A stretch of DNA of 23,805 nt from positions 1 to 23,805 of the forward strand of contig JAFLDQ010000041.1 in the NCBI GenBank assembly GCA_017302355.1. Reading direction: 5' to 3'. The notes beneath the pieces are model-generated. The model searched no databases. It saw only the letters and a program-made list of their open reading frames with translations, and had not been told where the DNA came from. Below, piece after piece: positions 1-6,282 of the stretch. This DNA is from Dechloromonas sp. GTDB taxonomy: Bacteria; Pseudomonadota; Gammaproteobacteria; Burkholderiales; Rhodocyclaceae. A program made the position numbers and the translations under genes. Position 1 is the stretch's first letter. Each line of letters starts with the position of its first letter.

Positions 1-134
1 CGCTCCGCTACGCTGCGCGGGGGATTCTCCCCTCGCAACAACAGGGCAGCGCTGCTCCGCTGCAATTGTAGTGATCGACGCAGCTTAAACTCGGACAATA
101 TCTGTCTTGACAACGGGGTCCAGTTCAGGGGGTC

Positions 135-179
135 ATGCCGGAATCTTTCGACTTCAAGAAACACTATCAGCAACTGTGA
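135..179 (+). pseudogene. Possible first codons of a host gene interrupted by the prophage
   Basis: ATG 135 is preceded by a G-rich Shine-Dalgarno-like run (AGGGGG at 127-132). It begins MPESFDFKKHYQQL and then meets a TGA at 177-179, exactly where the composition changes to G-rich phage-like sequence. The peptide reads like the hydrophilic N-terminus of a cytoplasmic protein, but 14 residues are too few to name a family. I infer that phage insertion cut the gene and that the stop is supplied by phage DNA. The rest of the gene would lie beyond the right end, outside this window. It may also be a chance short frame. Confidence 0.25.
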
Positions 180-219
180 GGGGGCGCGTTAAATGGCACG
201 GGGGCGGATTTGATGCGGG
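175..219. other. Candidate left end (attL) of the transposable prophage
   Basis: The sequence from 175 begins TGTGAGGGGG; Mu-type ends start with 5'-TG. Two tandem 20-base blocks follow (180-199 and 200-219), sharing GGGGGCG, TT and ATG at the same relative positions, 12 of 20 bases in all. They could be end-type transposase binding sites. Position is supported by Mu synteny: repressor transcribed towards this side, with nothing phage-like to its left. The right end and the expected 5-bp target duplication cannot be checked in this window, so the exact base is a guess. Confidence 0.3.
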
Positions 220-309
220 AAGGGGCGAAAGGGCGCGAAGGCCCGCGGATAAAGGGTTTGCGGGGCGCGGCCGGTAAAAAACGGCCGGAAGGGTCGTTGT
301 CACAAAAAT

Positions 310-331
310 GGGCCTGACGGCCCTTTTTTTT
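310..331. terminator. Intrinsic terminator downstream of the repressor, probably bidirectional
   Basis: GGGCC (310-314) and GGCCC (319-323) form a short GC stem with a 4-base loop, followed on the plus strand by eight T (324-331). On the minus strand the same stem is followed by a run giving ATTTTTG, so it can also end the leftward repressor message, whose stop codon is only 12 bases before the T/A tract. A second inverted repeat with GGCCGG/CCGGCC-type arms lies just beyond, at about 269-288. Confidence 0.65.
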
Positions 332-342
332 GCAACTCCTGG

Positions 343-969
343 TTACTTTCCGGGCGGATTCAGGGCACGCTTGGTGTTGAAGACGAAGCGCGTCAGCAAC
401 TCCAGGTCGGCGTCGGCGATGGCCTGGATATTCTCGGCCTCGCGGCCGTAGAACATGCGGCGAAGGGCGCCCCAGACGTCGATCGCCAGGGTCACCGTCT
501 GCTGGCGGGTATAGGCGTCGCCGAGCAGCTTCTCGGCGGCGACGATGCAGCGGGCGACCAGCGCCGTCGTTCCCGGATCGGGCTCCAAACCGCCCCATTC
601 CGGCCCCCCTCTATATGTATACAGCGGCGCGGACGATTGCTGTGCCTGGTCAGGGAAATTGTTGGTCGTGACTACAGGGATTTCGAACGACCCGTCATCA
701 GGCCACTCGCTAACTGACTGAACGGGCTTACCAAGAGAAAAACCTCCGGATTCTCTCTGGTTAATCAAAGCCCGAATATCTTCTGTTGGAATGTATTTTT
801 TTGTTACACCAGCCCTTCCTCGGCTCCGCTCTTCAATATATGGAAGATCGAGGTTCTTAGCGAGCTTATCCCACCCCTGTCGACTGGTCGGAAAACCAGG
901 CAATTTAAGAGCGGCAAGATCGCTGCACGAATAAGCAAGTGCGTTGCTTATTGTTGGCTTTGGTTGCAC
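343..969 (-). CDS. Mu-type c repressor with MuA-like N-terminal DNA-binding domain
   Basis: This 208-residue protein is the likely lysogeny repressor. Residues ~12-62 form a Mu-type winged-helix DNA-binding domain (PF02316 family). About 25 of 49 positions match the N-terminal domain of the transposase at 2467, including YSC.DLAAL.LP.FPT.RQG and EE.SRGR. In Mu the repressor and MuA share this domain and compete for the same operators. The C-terminal half (~130-208), with LDVWGALRRMF-like helices, is probably for oligomerisation. Start is GTG 969; no good ribosome site is visible, and the predicted promoter leaves a very short leader. It is divergent from ner, as in Mu. The middle of the gene (~600-960) is clearly less GC-rich than its neighbours, suggesting separate ancestry of this immunity module. 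Confidence 0.8.
   Translation of the reverse strand: MQPKPTISNALAYSCSDLAALKLPGFPTSRQGWDKLAKNLDLPYIEERSRGRAGVTKKYIPTEDIRALINQRESGGFSLGKPVQSVSEWPDDGSFEIPVVTTNNFPDQAQQSSAPLYTYRGGPEWGGLEPDPGTTALVARCIVAAEKLLGDAYTRQQTVTLAIDVWGALRRMFYGREAENIQAIADADLELLTRFVFNTKRALNPPGK
930..952. promoter_or_regulatory. Operator-like perfect palindrome inside the repressor start
   Basis: Perfect 9-bp arms AATAAGCAA (930-938) and TTGCTTATT (944-952) flank a 5-base spacer. The site lies within the first codons of the repressor gene. The same half-site recurs at 1031-1040 beside the early promoter. This is the layout expected of repressor operators controlling both divergent promoters; binding by the repressor or Ner is an inference. 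Confidence 0.6.
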
Positions 970-982
970 TTTATTTTTACCA

Positions 983-1011
983 TATAAAACAGCTAGTTAG
1001 AAGACGCACAA
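983..1011 (-). promoter_or_regulatory. Candidate repressor promoter
   Basis: Read on the minus strand: -35-like TTGTGC (1011-1006), a 17-base spacer, and -10-like TTTATA (988-983) in the most AT-rich part of the window. Transcription would begin near 976, giving a leader of only a few bases before GTG 969. That would fit the lack of a Shine-Dalgarno sequence. Assigned by pattern only. Confidence 0.4.
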
Positions 1012-1030
1012 AAAATTTACGCCTTCCACA

Positions 1031-1059
1031 ATAAGCAACCGTTGACTATGGTTGCTCAT
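1031..1059. promoter_or_regulatory. Second operator-like inverted repeat, overlapping the early promoter
   Basis: ATAAGCAACC (1031-1040) faces GGTTGCTCAT (1050-1059), an inverted repeat with one mismatch. A further GGCTTATTC (1062-1070) is half-site-like. The repeat shares its core with the perfect palindrome at 930-952 and covers the -35 of the predicted rightward promoter, so occupancy would block early transcription. Confidence 0.5.
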
Positions 1060-1070
1060 GTGGCTTATTC
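1042..1070 (+). promoter_or_regulatory. Candidate early promoter (Pe) driving ner and the transposition genes
   Basis: TTGACT (1042-1047), a 17-base spacer, and TTATTC (1065-1070) resemble a sigma-70 promoter. Transcription would start near 1077, which rules out TTG 1077 as the ner start and supports ATG 1104. The operator-like repeats overlap it. The -10 is a poor match. Confidence 0.45.
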
Positions 1071-1103
1071 TTCGTCTTGTCAATTACTAACGACCCAACT
1101 GAC

Positions 1104-1427
1104 ATGGCGAAAAAACCCACCGCTCCGCAAGACTGGACCCGGGAGTACATCAAGTACCGAATCCGCGAGGTGTTCGGCTCGATGGCGGCCATGGCCCGCT
1201 GCTACGGGCTGCACCCCTCGGTGATCAAGCGCGCGCTCGGCGTGCCGTATCCCAAGGTCGACCGGGTGATCGCGATGGCGCTCCGGGAAGACCCGGCGAC
1301 GATCTGGCCGTCGCGTTACCACCGCGACGTTCCGGCAGGCAACCCGCGCCTGTGGAGACGCTGGATCAACGTCAAGAGTACCACGGACGAGGACGGCGAG
1401 ACCGTCAATCCGGGGGCGGCCGACTGA
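1104..1427 (+). CDS. Ner-like early transcriptional regulator
   Basis: The gene encodes 107 residues from ATG 1104. A helix-turn-helix covers about residues 10-60 (FGSMAAMARCYGLHPSVIKRA then VIAMALREDPATIWPSRYHR, given in parts). The ending WPSRYHR is a hallmark of the Mu Ner / Nlp family. In Mu, Ner represses both the early and the repressor promoters; this gene sits in the same place, first in the rightward early operon. It is longer than Mu Ner (75 aa) by a hydrophilic C-terminal tail. An in-frame TTG at 1077 is a poorer start, because it lies at the predicted transcription start. No strong ribosome site precedes 1104. Confidence 0.75.
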   Translation: MAKKPTAPQDWTREYIKYRIREVFGSMAAMARCYGLHPSVIKRALGVPYPKVDRVIAMALREDPATIWPSRYHRDVPAGNPRLWRRWINVKSTTDEDGETVNPGAAD

Positions 1428-1428
1428 C

Positions 1429-1914
1429 ATGCGGCCCCTGCCCGATACGGCCTCCGGCGACCTGTTTTGCGGCGCCGGCCCTCACCCCAGGCCCCTCTCC
1501 CAGGGGGCGAGGGGAGTGGAAGAGCGGCCCGGCGCGCTGGGCTGCCAGGTGGAAATCGCCGCGCGCATGGCGGTGGCCATGGAGCAGGCGCGCGAGCGCG
1601 GCCTGACGCGCGAACGCATCGCCGAACGAATGAGCGCGCTGCTCGGCGAAAAGATCAGCAAGGAAACCCTGGACGGCTACGTGGCGCCGTCGCACCGCGA
1701 CCGGGAAATCCCGTTCAAGCGGGCGATGGCGTTCGACGCGGCGCTCGGGGAAGACGTGCTATTGGGGCTGTTCGCCGAGAAGCGCGGCGGGCGGCAAGTG
1801 GTGAGCGCGGACGATGCCGACCTGCTGGCCTGGGCGCGGCTGCACCACGAAGAACGCCGGCTGGCGGCGCGCAAGAAGGCGCTGGAGGCGGTGCTGGACC
1901 AACGAAGGAGATGA
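1429..1914 (+). CDS. Conserved-type early phage protein, unknown function, with repeat-derived N-terminus
   Basis: This 161-residue protein starts one base after the ner stop (TGACATG). Residues ~43-161 are the believable core: a helix-turn-helix-like part (MEQARERGLTRERIAERM, then KISKETLDGYV) and a charged helical C-terminus ending EAVLDQRRR. The first ~35 residues run through a REP-like palindrome at 1481-1516 (GPHPRPLSQGARG), so the original N-terminus was probably altered by insertion, or the true start is further in (for example ATG 1567). The last bases overlap the next gene's upstream region (ATGA at 1911-1914). DNA binding is an inference from the helix pattern. Confidence 0.55.
   Translation: MRPLPDTASGDLFCGAGPHPRPLSQGARGVEERPGALGCQVEIAARMAVAMEQARERGLTRERIAERMSALLGEKISKETLDGYVAPSHRDREIPFKRAMAFDAALGEDVLLGLFAEKRGGRQVVSADDADLLAWARLHHEERRLAARKKALEAVLDQRRR
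1481..1516. repeat. REP-like palindrome V (CTCACCCC...GAGGGGAG type)
   Basis: The element reads CTCACCCCAGGCCCCTCTCC followed by a complementary CAGGGGGCGAGGGGAG. It has imperfect inverted arms (CCCCTC / GAGGGG) and matches the general form of interspersed extragenic palindromes seen in many proteobacterial genomes. Here it lies inside a coding region and adds about 12 in-frame codons to the gene at 1429. Confidence 0.6.
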
Positions 1915-1916
1915 GC

Positions 1917-2276
1917 ATGGGACGCAGATCAAGCATCAACAGCCTGCCGGCCGAGGTGCGCGCCGAAATCGACGCGCGACTGGTCGACAACGGATTCGCC
2001 GGCTACACGCCCTTTGCCGACGAGCTGCGGCACCGCGGATTCGATGTCAGCAAGAGCGCGCTGCAGCGCTACGGCGCGGTGCTGGAGAAGCGCCGGCAGA
2101 TGATCCGGGCGGCGGCGGAAATCAGCGCCGCCGGGGTCGACGCCGACATCACCGCCGAATTGTGCGGCGACGCCACGCTGGTGGTGGTGGACCGGGCCTA
2201 CGGGCGGGCGCGGCTGGTCAGCGTGCCGCTGCCGGCCGCCGAGGTGATCCAGGCGCTGAAGAGGATGGGGAAATGA
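1917..2276 (+). CDS. DUF3486-like phage protein (Mu gp27 family)
   Basis: This 119-residue protein starts at ATG 1917, six bases after an AAGGAG ribosome site (1905-1910); the nearby in-frame ATG 1911 is too close to that site. The N-terminus matches the DUF3486 pattern: RRSSINSLPAEVRAEIDARL followed by FADELRHRGFDVSKSALQRYG, a helix-turn-helix-like unit. In Mu the gp27 member lies beside the terminase; here it lies between ner and the transposase, so it may have an early regulatory or DNA-binding role. The C-terminal half (~75-119) is small and hydrophobic-acidic (VDADITAELCGDATLVVVD). Family call is by motif recall. Confidence 0.55.
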   Translation: MGRRSSINSLPAEVRAEIDARLVDNGFAGYTPFADELRHRGFDVSKSALQRYGAVLEKRRQMIRAAAEISAAGVDADITAELCGDATLVVVDRAYGRARLVSVPLPAAEVIQALKRMGK

Positions 2277-2470
2277 GTGAAATCAATCCCGCGGCGGGCG
2301 AACCCCGAGCGGAGCGCCCAGAACCTCCTCAAGCATATCCAGCGCATCGTCGATACCGTCAGCGTATCGAGACCAGGATTCGGCAGCTTGATGAGGCGAC
2401 CCGAGCAGCAGCCATGATCGCCGGAATTCCTCCGCGAACCGTTTGTGATCGGGATGAGTGCGCACCATGA
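2273..2470 (+). CDS. Possible small coupled ORF between DUF3486 and transposase (competes with an antisense ORF)
   Basis: ATG 2273 overlaps the previous stop (ATGA), and the TGA at 2468-2470 overlaps the transposase ATG at 2467, the classic form of translational coupling. It would encode 65 residues (MSEINPAAGEPRAERPEPPQ...). Against it, only about 30 of 64 codons end in G or C, far below the neighbouring genes, and the product is proline/arginine-rich without motif. The minus-strand frame 2283-2468 has better codon statistics. Only one of the two is likely to be real. Confidence 0.3.
   Translation: MSEINPAAGEPRAERPEPPQAYPAHRRYRQRIETRIRQLDEATRAAAMIAGIPPRTVCDRDECAP
2283..2468 (-). CDS. Possible antisense small protein opposite the transposase start
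   Basis: A 61-residue frame (MVRTHPDHKRFAEEFRRSWL...) reads leftward from ATG 2468, which overlaps the transposase ATG in the opposite direction. By hand count about 37 of 60 codons end in G or C, better than the plus-strand frame here. The product looks like a compact helical domain (AAESWSRYADGIDDALDMLE). No family recognised. If real, it is a lone leftward gene in a rightward operon and would be antisense to the transposase leader. Confidence 0.35.
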   Translation of the reverse strand: MVRTHPDHKRFAEEFRRSWLLLGSPHQAAESWSRYADGIDDALDMLEEVLGAPLGVRPPRD

Positions 2471-4728
2471 AAACCCATTATTCCTGCGCCGATCTGGCCG
2501 CGCTGCGGCTGCCGGATTTCCCGACAACCAGACAAGGCTTCGAACTTGTTGTCGCCCGTGAAACCTGGTCCTTCGTCGAGGAAAAATCCCGCGGCCGGGG
2601 CGGCATCAAGCGCCTCTACGCCCCGCCACCCGCCGTCCTCAAGAAAATCCGCGCCCAGGAAGCGCTGTTCGACCGCGTCGACAACCCTCGCGGCATGACC
2701 CTGGTCATGAACCTGGCGACCGAGGCGCTGCGGCGCCTCGAAGAGGAGGATGCGCAGGCGCTGGCCGACCGCCAGCAGCGCGCCGAGGCCTTCCTGCAGA
2801 CGGCGGCCGTGCTTTCCGGCCATGAGGCCCTGTCGCTCAAGGCGCACTGCGAAATCGCGAAATTGTGGGCGCTGTGGTGCAAGAAAAACCAGCCGATCAA
2901 GCGCTCGCACGCCTTTCCCGCCTTCGCGGCGGCCTGGGCGCGCGGCGAAGTGCCGGCCGACAAGGCGATCCGCACCGCCTACCCGGAATTTTCGGCGCGT
3001 TCGCTGATCCGCTGGGTCACGCGTTACGAGCGCGGCGATTACGGGGCGCTGATCGACCGGCGTAACGGTTCCGGCCTGAAGGGCAAGACGGTTTTTTCGG
3101 TGACGCCGCTGCTGGCGGCCTACGCCAAGAAAATCCTGATCGAGCGGCCCGGCATCACGACGGAAAACCTGCACGCCCTGCTGGCCACGTCCGCAATCGA
3201 CGCCACCAGCGGCGAAGTGCTGTTCGAGGCGCCCAGCTACCACCAGTGCTACCGCTTCCAGAAGGCGTGGATCGCCGAAAACAGCGAGCTCTACCTGCAG
3301 CAAACCAACCCGGACGCCTGGAAGAACCGCGCCATGGTGGCCTACGGCAACGCCAGCGAGGACGTGCTGCGCCTCAACCAGCGCTGGGAAATGGACGCGA
3401 CCCCGGCCGACTGGCTGCTGCTGGACCCGGACGGCAAGAAGCGGCGCTACACCGTAAGCTGCGTCATCGACAACTACTGCCGGCGCTCGCTGGTCGTCGT
3501 GGCGCCGACGCCGAAGACGCAAACGCACTGCTACGCGCTGCGCCTGGCGCTGCTGGCGTGGGGCGTGCCGGAACAGATCGTCACCGACAACGGCGCCGAC
3601 TACCAGGCCGACCATTTCCAGCGGGTGCTGGGAGCGCTGGGCATCGAGCAGCGCACCACGGCGCCGTTCTCGGGCGAGGAAAAGCCGCACATCGAGCGCT
3701 TCATCGGCACGCTCAACCATTCGATCCTCGAGCTGCTGCCCAACTTCGCCGGCCACAACGTCGCCGAGCGCAAGGCCATCGAGGCGCGCCGCTCCTTTGC
3801 CGAGCGCCTGGCGAGGAAGGGCGAGATCGTCGATTTCGCCGACGTGGTCGACGGCTCGTGCACCGGCGAATTCCTGCAGGCGCGCATCAACGAATGGCTG
3901 GCGGGCATCTACGAGCAGCGCGAGCACGGCGGCCTGAACGGCGCCAGCCCCTTCCGGCGCGCCGCCGCCTGGACCGGCGAGGTCCGCCGCATCCGCGACG
4001 AGCGCGCCCTCGACCTCCTGCTGGCGCGGCCCGCCGGCAACGACGGACGGCGCACGGCGCAGAAGAAGGGCCTCCTGATCGACGGCGCCTGGTTCGTCCA
4101 TCCCGAACTGGCGCGGATCGACGCCGGCAACGAAGTCGACGTGTTCGAGACCGAGGATCTCGGGCGCATCGTCGTCCATCACGAAAACACATTCCTCTGC
4201 ATCGCCGAATGCCCGGAGCGCACCGGCGCCAGCCGCGCCGAGATCGCCGCGCTGGCCGCCGCCGTGCAGAAGGAAAAACTCAAGGAAGCCCGGAAGAAGC
4301 TCAAGGAAGAAACGCGCGGCAGCCCGGACATCGACGACCTGCTCGGCCGCCACCTGCGCGAGAAGGCCGCCGCCGCCGGCAAGCTGGTGCTGCCCGGCTT
4401 CGACCATGTCACGCACACGAGCCACGGCCTGGAACAGGCCCGCCGCGCCGCGCGCGCCCTGGATGGCGCCGCGCAGGGGACCGGCCACATGGTGATCGGC
4501 GGTGTCGTCATGCCGGTTTCCGGCCTGCCGAAAGCCACGGTCACGACCTTGCCGGCTCCGGCCGCGAAGCCGCGCTCGGAGCGCAGCGCCGCGGAAAACC
4601 ATGCCGAATGGAGCGAACTCAAGCGCCGGCAGGAGGCCGGCGAAACCCTCTCGACCCTCGACGCCAACTTCGTGCAGCGCTGGCCGGGGAGCAACCAGGG
4701 GCGCGCGTATCTGAAGCGCGCCGGGTGA
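2467..4728 (+). CDS. Mu-type DDE transposase (MuA homologue)
   Basis: The 753-residue protein (MuA is 663) carries out strand transfer and replicative transposition of the phage. Residues ~4-65 are the Mu-type winged-helix DNA-binding domain shared with the repressor. Residues ~120-270 contain further helix-turn-helix DNA-binding domains. The RNase-H-like catalytic core carries D310 (RWEMDATPADW), D374 (IVTDNGADYQ) and E410 (EKPHIERFIGTLN). A Mu-type C-terminal beta-barrel (~480-560) follows, then a Lys/Glu-rich helix (~590-620), where MuA has its MuB-contact and non-specific DNA-binding part. ATG 2467 is preferred over GTG 2458 because it matches the repressor-like N-terminus. A palindromic repeat lies directly after the stop. 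Confidence 0.93.
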   Translation: MKTHYSCADLAALRLPDFPTTRQGFELVVARETWSFVEEKSRGRGGIKRLYAPPPAVLKKIRAQEALFDRVDNPRGMTLVMNLATEALRRLEEEDAQALADRQQRAEAFLQTAAVLSGHEALSLKAHCEIAKLWALWCKKNQPIKRSHAFPAFAAAWARGEVPADKAIRTAYPEFSARSLIRWVTRYERGDYGALIDRRNGSGLKGKTVFSVTPLLAAYAKKILIERPGITTENLHALLATSAIDATSGEVLFEAPSYHQCYRFQKAWIAENSELYLQQTNPDAWKNRAMVAYGNASEDVLRLNQRWEMDATPADWLLLDPDGKKRRYTVSCVIDNYCRRSLVVVAPTPKTQTHCYALRLALLAWGVPEQIVTDNGADYQADHFQRVLGALGIEQRTTAPFSGEEKPHIERFIGTLNHSILELLPNFAGHNVAERKAIEARRSFAERLARKGEIVDFADVVDGSCTGEFLQARINEWLAGIYEQREHGGLNGASPFRRAAAWTGEVRRIRDERALDLLLARPAGNDGRRTAQKKGLLIDGAWFVHPELARIDAGNEVDVFETEDLGRIVVHHENTFLCIAECPERTGASRAEIAALAAAVQKEKLKEARKKLKEETRGSPDIDDLLGRHLREKAAAAGKLVLPGFDHVTHTSHGLEQARRAARALDGAAQGTGHMVIGGVVMPVSGLPKATVTTLPAPAAKPRSERSAAENHAEWSELKRRQEAGETLSTLDANFVQRWPGSNQGRAYLKRAG

Positions 4729-4795
4729 AGATCGTGGATCGTTGGTCGTGGATCGAAGCACCAACCACGAACAACCAACCACGAACAAAAAGGCC
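4729..4795. repeat. S-type palindromic repeat, diverged copy S3
   Basis: Directly after the transposase stop is a run of GGATCGTTGGTCGTGGATCG type, followed by its approximate complement CCAACCACGAAC...CCACGAAC. It belongs with the GTTCGTGG/CCACGAAC palindromes at 10765 and 14807 but is more diverged. With the remaining bases to 4854 it fills the 126-base gap before the ATPase gene; no other feature is visible there. Confidence 0.55.
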
Positions 4796-4854
4796 GCGGC
4801 CTGGTGACACAGGCGGCGGCCGGATGCAGCAAACCACTACTACATGGAGATTGA

Positions 4855-5574
4855 ATGATGTCGCAAATCGCCGCGATTTACAACCTGGAACTGGTCCGCA
4901 CCGCCGCCGAGCGGCTCAAAAACCGCACCGCCGGCCTGCCCGGAATCGCCGCGCTGTACGGCCCGGCCGGGTACGGCAAGACCACCGCCGCGCTGGCCAT
5001 CGCCAACGAAAACCGCGCCTATTTCGTGCAGATGCGCAGCGCCTGGGGCCGCAAGGCCCTGCTCGAAAAGGTGTTGATCGAGATGGGCGCCCAGCCGCAC
5101 GGCACCATCCCGCAGCTGCTCGACCAGGTGTGCGAGCAGCTGGCCACCAGCAACCGCATGCTGATGATCGACGAGTTCGACTACTGCGTGCGCGGCGACA
5201 GCCTGGTCGAGCTGGTGCGCGACATCTACGAAGGCAGCCAGAGCACCCTGCTGCTGCTCGGCGAGGAAATGCTGCCGCAGAAGCTCAAGCGCTGGGAGCG
5301 CTTCCACGGCCGCGTGCTGTCGTGGATCCCCGCGCAGCCCGTCAGCCTGGCCGACGTCCGCGTCCTGGCGCCGATCTACTGCCCCGGCGTGCGCATCGCC
5401 GACGACCTGCTCGACCACCTGGTCAAGCTCGCCAGCGGCAGCGTGCGCCGCGTCTCGGTCAATCTCGCGTCCATCTTCGAGACCGCCAGCCTCGAAGGCT
5501 GGGACAGCGTAGACCTCGCTACCTGGGGCGAGCGGCCGCTCTATACCGGCGATGCGCCGCGGAGGAGCGTGTGA
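4855..5574 (+). CDS. MuB-like AAA+ ATPase, transposition target protein
   Basis: The 239-residue ATPase has Walker A GPAGYGKTT (residues 36-44) and Walker B MLMIDEFDY (~102-110), with a likely sensor region LLLLGEE around 142-148. In Mu, MuB binds target DNA with ATP, activates the transposase and confers target immunity. The gene lies directly after the transposase, as A-B do in Mu. Mu MuB is 312 aa with an extra N-terminal helix-turn-helix domain; this shorter protein lacks it and resembles the IstB-size/BcepMu-type partner. Starts ATG 4855 and ATG 4858 are both possible behind GGAG 4846-4849. Confidence 0.85.
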   Translation: MMSQIAAIYNLELVRTAAERLKNRTAGLPGIAALYGPAGYGKTTAALAIANENRAYFVQMRSAWGRKALLEKVLIEMGAQPHGTIPQLLDQVCEQLATSNRMLMIDEFDYCVRGDSLVELVRDIYEGSQSTLLLLGEEMLPQKLKRWERFHGRVLSWIPAQPVSLADVRVLAPIYCPGVRIADDLLDHLVKLASGSVRRVSVNLASIFETASLEGWDSVDLATWGERPLYTGDAPRRSV

Positions 5575-5648
5575 TGGCACATGTGCGCATCGCTTCAACC
5601 TTCATCATCAGCCTGAAAAACGACGACGGAGGCAACGATGCCGCGTAA
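5574..5648 (+). CDS. Possible 24-residue coupled ORF
   Basis: ATG 5574 overlaps the stop of the ATPase gene (TGATG), and the frame ends at TAA 5646-5648, just inside the next gene, whose ribosome site (GGAGG, 5626-5631) lies within it. The peptide MAHVRIASTFIISLKNDDGG has no recognised motif. Its value may be only to carry ribosomes on to the gene at 5638. It may also be a chance frame. Confidence 0.25.
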   Translation: MAHVRIASTFIISLKNDDGGNDAA

Positions 5649-6282
5649 GCCCGTCACCGAATACGCCGGCGGCAAAGGCCCGCGCCAGCTGGTCTGGGAG
5701 GCGATCCGCGCCCGCGGCGACGGCGAGTGGACGCGTTACCAGATCGCCCGCGCCGCCAACGTCGCGGACAACACCGTAACGACCTATTGCCAGGCGCTGG
5801 AGAAGGCCGGCATCGTCGCCATCGTCCTCCGCACGAAGATCAGCAACGTCGCCACCGAAACCGGCTACCGGCTGCAGCGCGACGAAGGCCTCGAAGCCCC
5901 GCGCCTCAAGCGCGACGGCAGCCGCGTCACCCAGGGGCTCGGCCAGGAGCAGATGTGGCGCGCGCTGCGCATGCTGCCGGGCGACCTCAACGCCCGCGAA
6001 CTGGCGGCGCACGCCAGCACCGCGGCCGTGCCGGTGGCCCTCGCGGCGGCCGAGCACTACCTCGGCTGGCTGTATGCCGCCGGCTACCTGATCCGCACCC
6101 GCGCCGGCAAGGGGCTGGGCAAGCGGGGACAAGGCGCGACCGCCCGCTACCGGCTCGACCCCGTGCGCAACACCGGCCCCCGGCCGCCGATGATCTGCCG
6201 CGCCAAGGTCGTCTATGACCCGAACGAAGACGCCGTCGTCTGGGCGCCGCTGGTCACCGACGAGGATGCGATCCATGCTTGA
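5638..6282 (+). CDS. Early phage protein with two winged-helix-like domains
   Basis: This 214-residue protein begins ATG 5638 behind GGAGG. Residues ~16-62 look like a winged helix (LVWEAIRARGDGEWTRYQIA then VADNTVTTYCQALEKAGIV), and residues ~98-160 like a second one (MWRALRMLPGDLNARELAAH then AEHYLGWLYAAGYLIRTRAG). Such double-domain proteins are common in the early region of Mu-like phages of betaproteobacteria, between the MuB and Gam genes. A DNA-binding regulator is the natural inference; no named family recognised. The end overlaps the next gene by 8 bases. Confidence 0.65.
   Translation: MPRKPVTEYAGGKGPRQLVWEAIRARGDGEWTRYQIARAANVADNTVTTYCQALEKAGIVAIVLRTKISNVATETGYRLQRDEGLEAPRLKRDGSRVTQGLGQEQMWRALRMLPGDLNARELAAHASTAAVPVALAAAEHYLGWLYAAGYLIRTRAGKGLGKRGQGATARYRLDPVRNTGPRPPMICRAKVVYDPNEDAVVWAPLVTDEDAIHA

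Larger units (their letters stand above)
1..342. other. Host flank, probable phage left end and repressor terminator; no complete gene
   Basis: This stretch contains no complete gene I can support. The first ~130 bases are GC-rich with short inverted segments and look intergenic. An ATG at 135 opens a 14-codon reading frame that stops at 177. From about 175 the sequence becomes G-rich with repeated GGGGGCG blocks, as might be expected of transposase-binding sites at a Mu-type left end. A hairpin with a T-run at 310-331 ends the repressor transcript. In Mu the repressor is the first gene and is transcribed towards the left end, so the phage boundary should fall here. Alternative: 1-342 is entirely phage DNA and the end lies upstream of the window. 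Confidence 0.5.

Noticed and set aside
1042..1224. A 60-codon frame starting before ner
   Set aside because: It starts within the predicted promoter/operator and runs out of frame through ner.
2359..4788. An 809-codon open frame on the minus strand across the transposase
   Set aside because: It is the complement of a strongly supported DDE transposase; long antisense frames are expected at high G+C, and its product is Ala/Arg/Gly-rich without motifs.
3246..5648. An 800-codon plus-strand frame across transposase and ATPase genes
   Set aside because: It is out of frame with both supported genes and encodes an Arg/Pro/Ala-rich low-complexity product.
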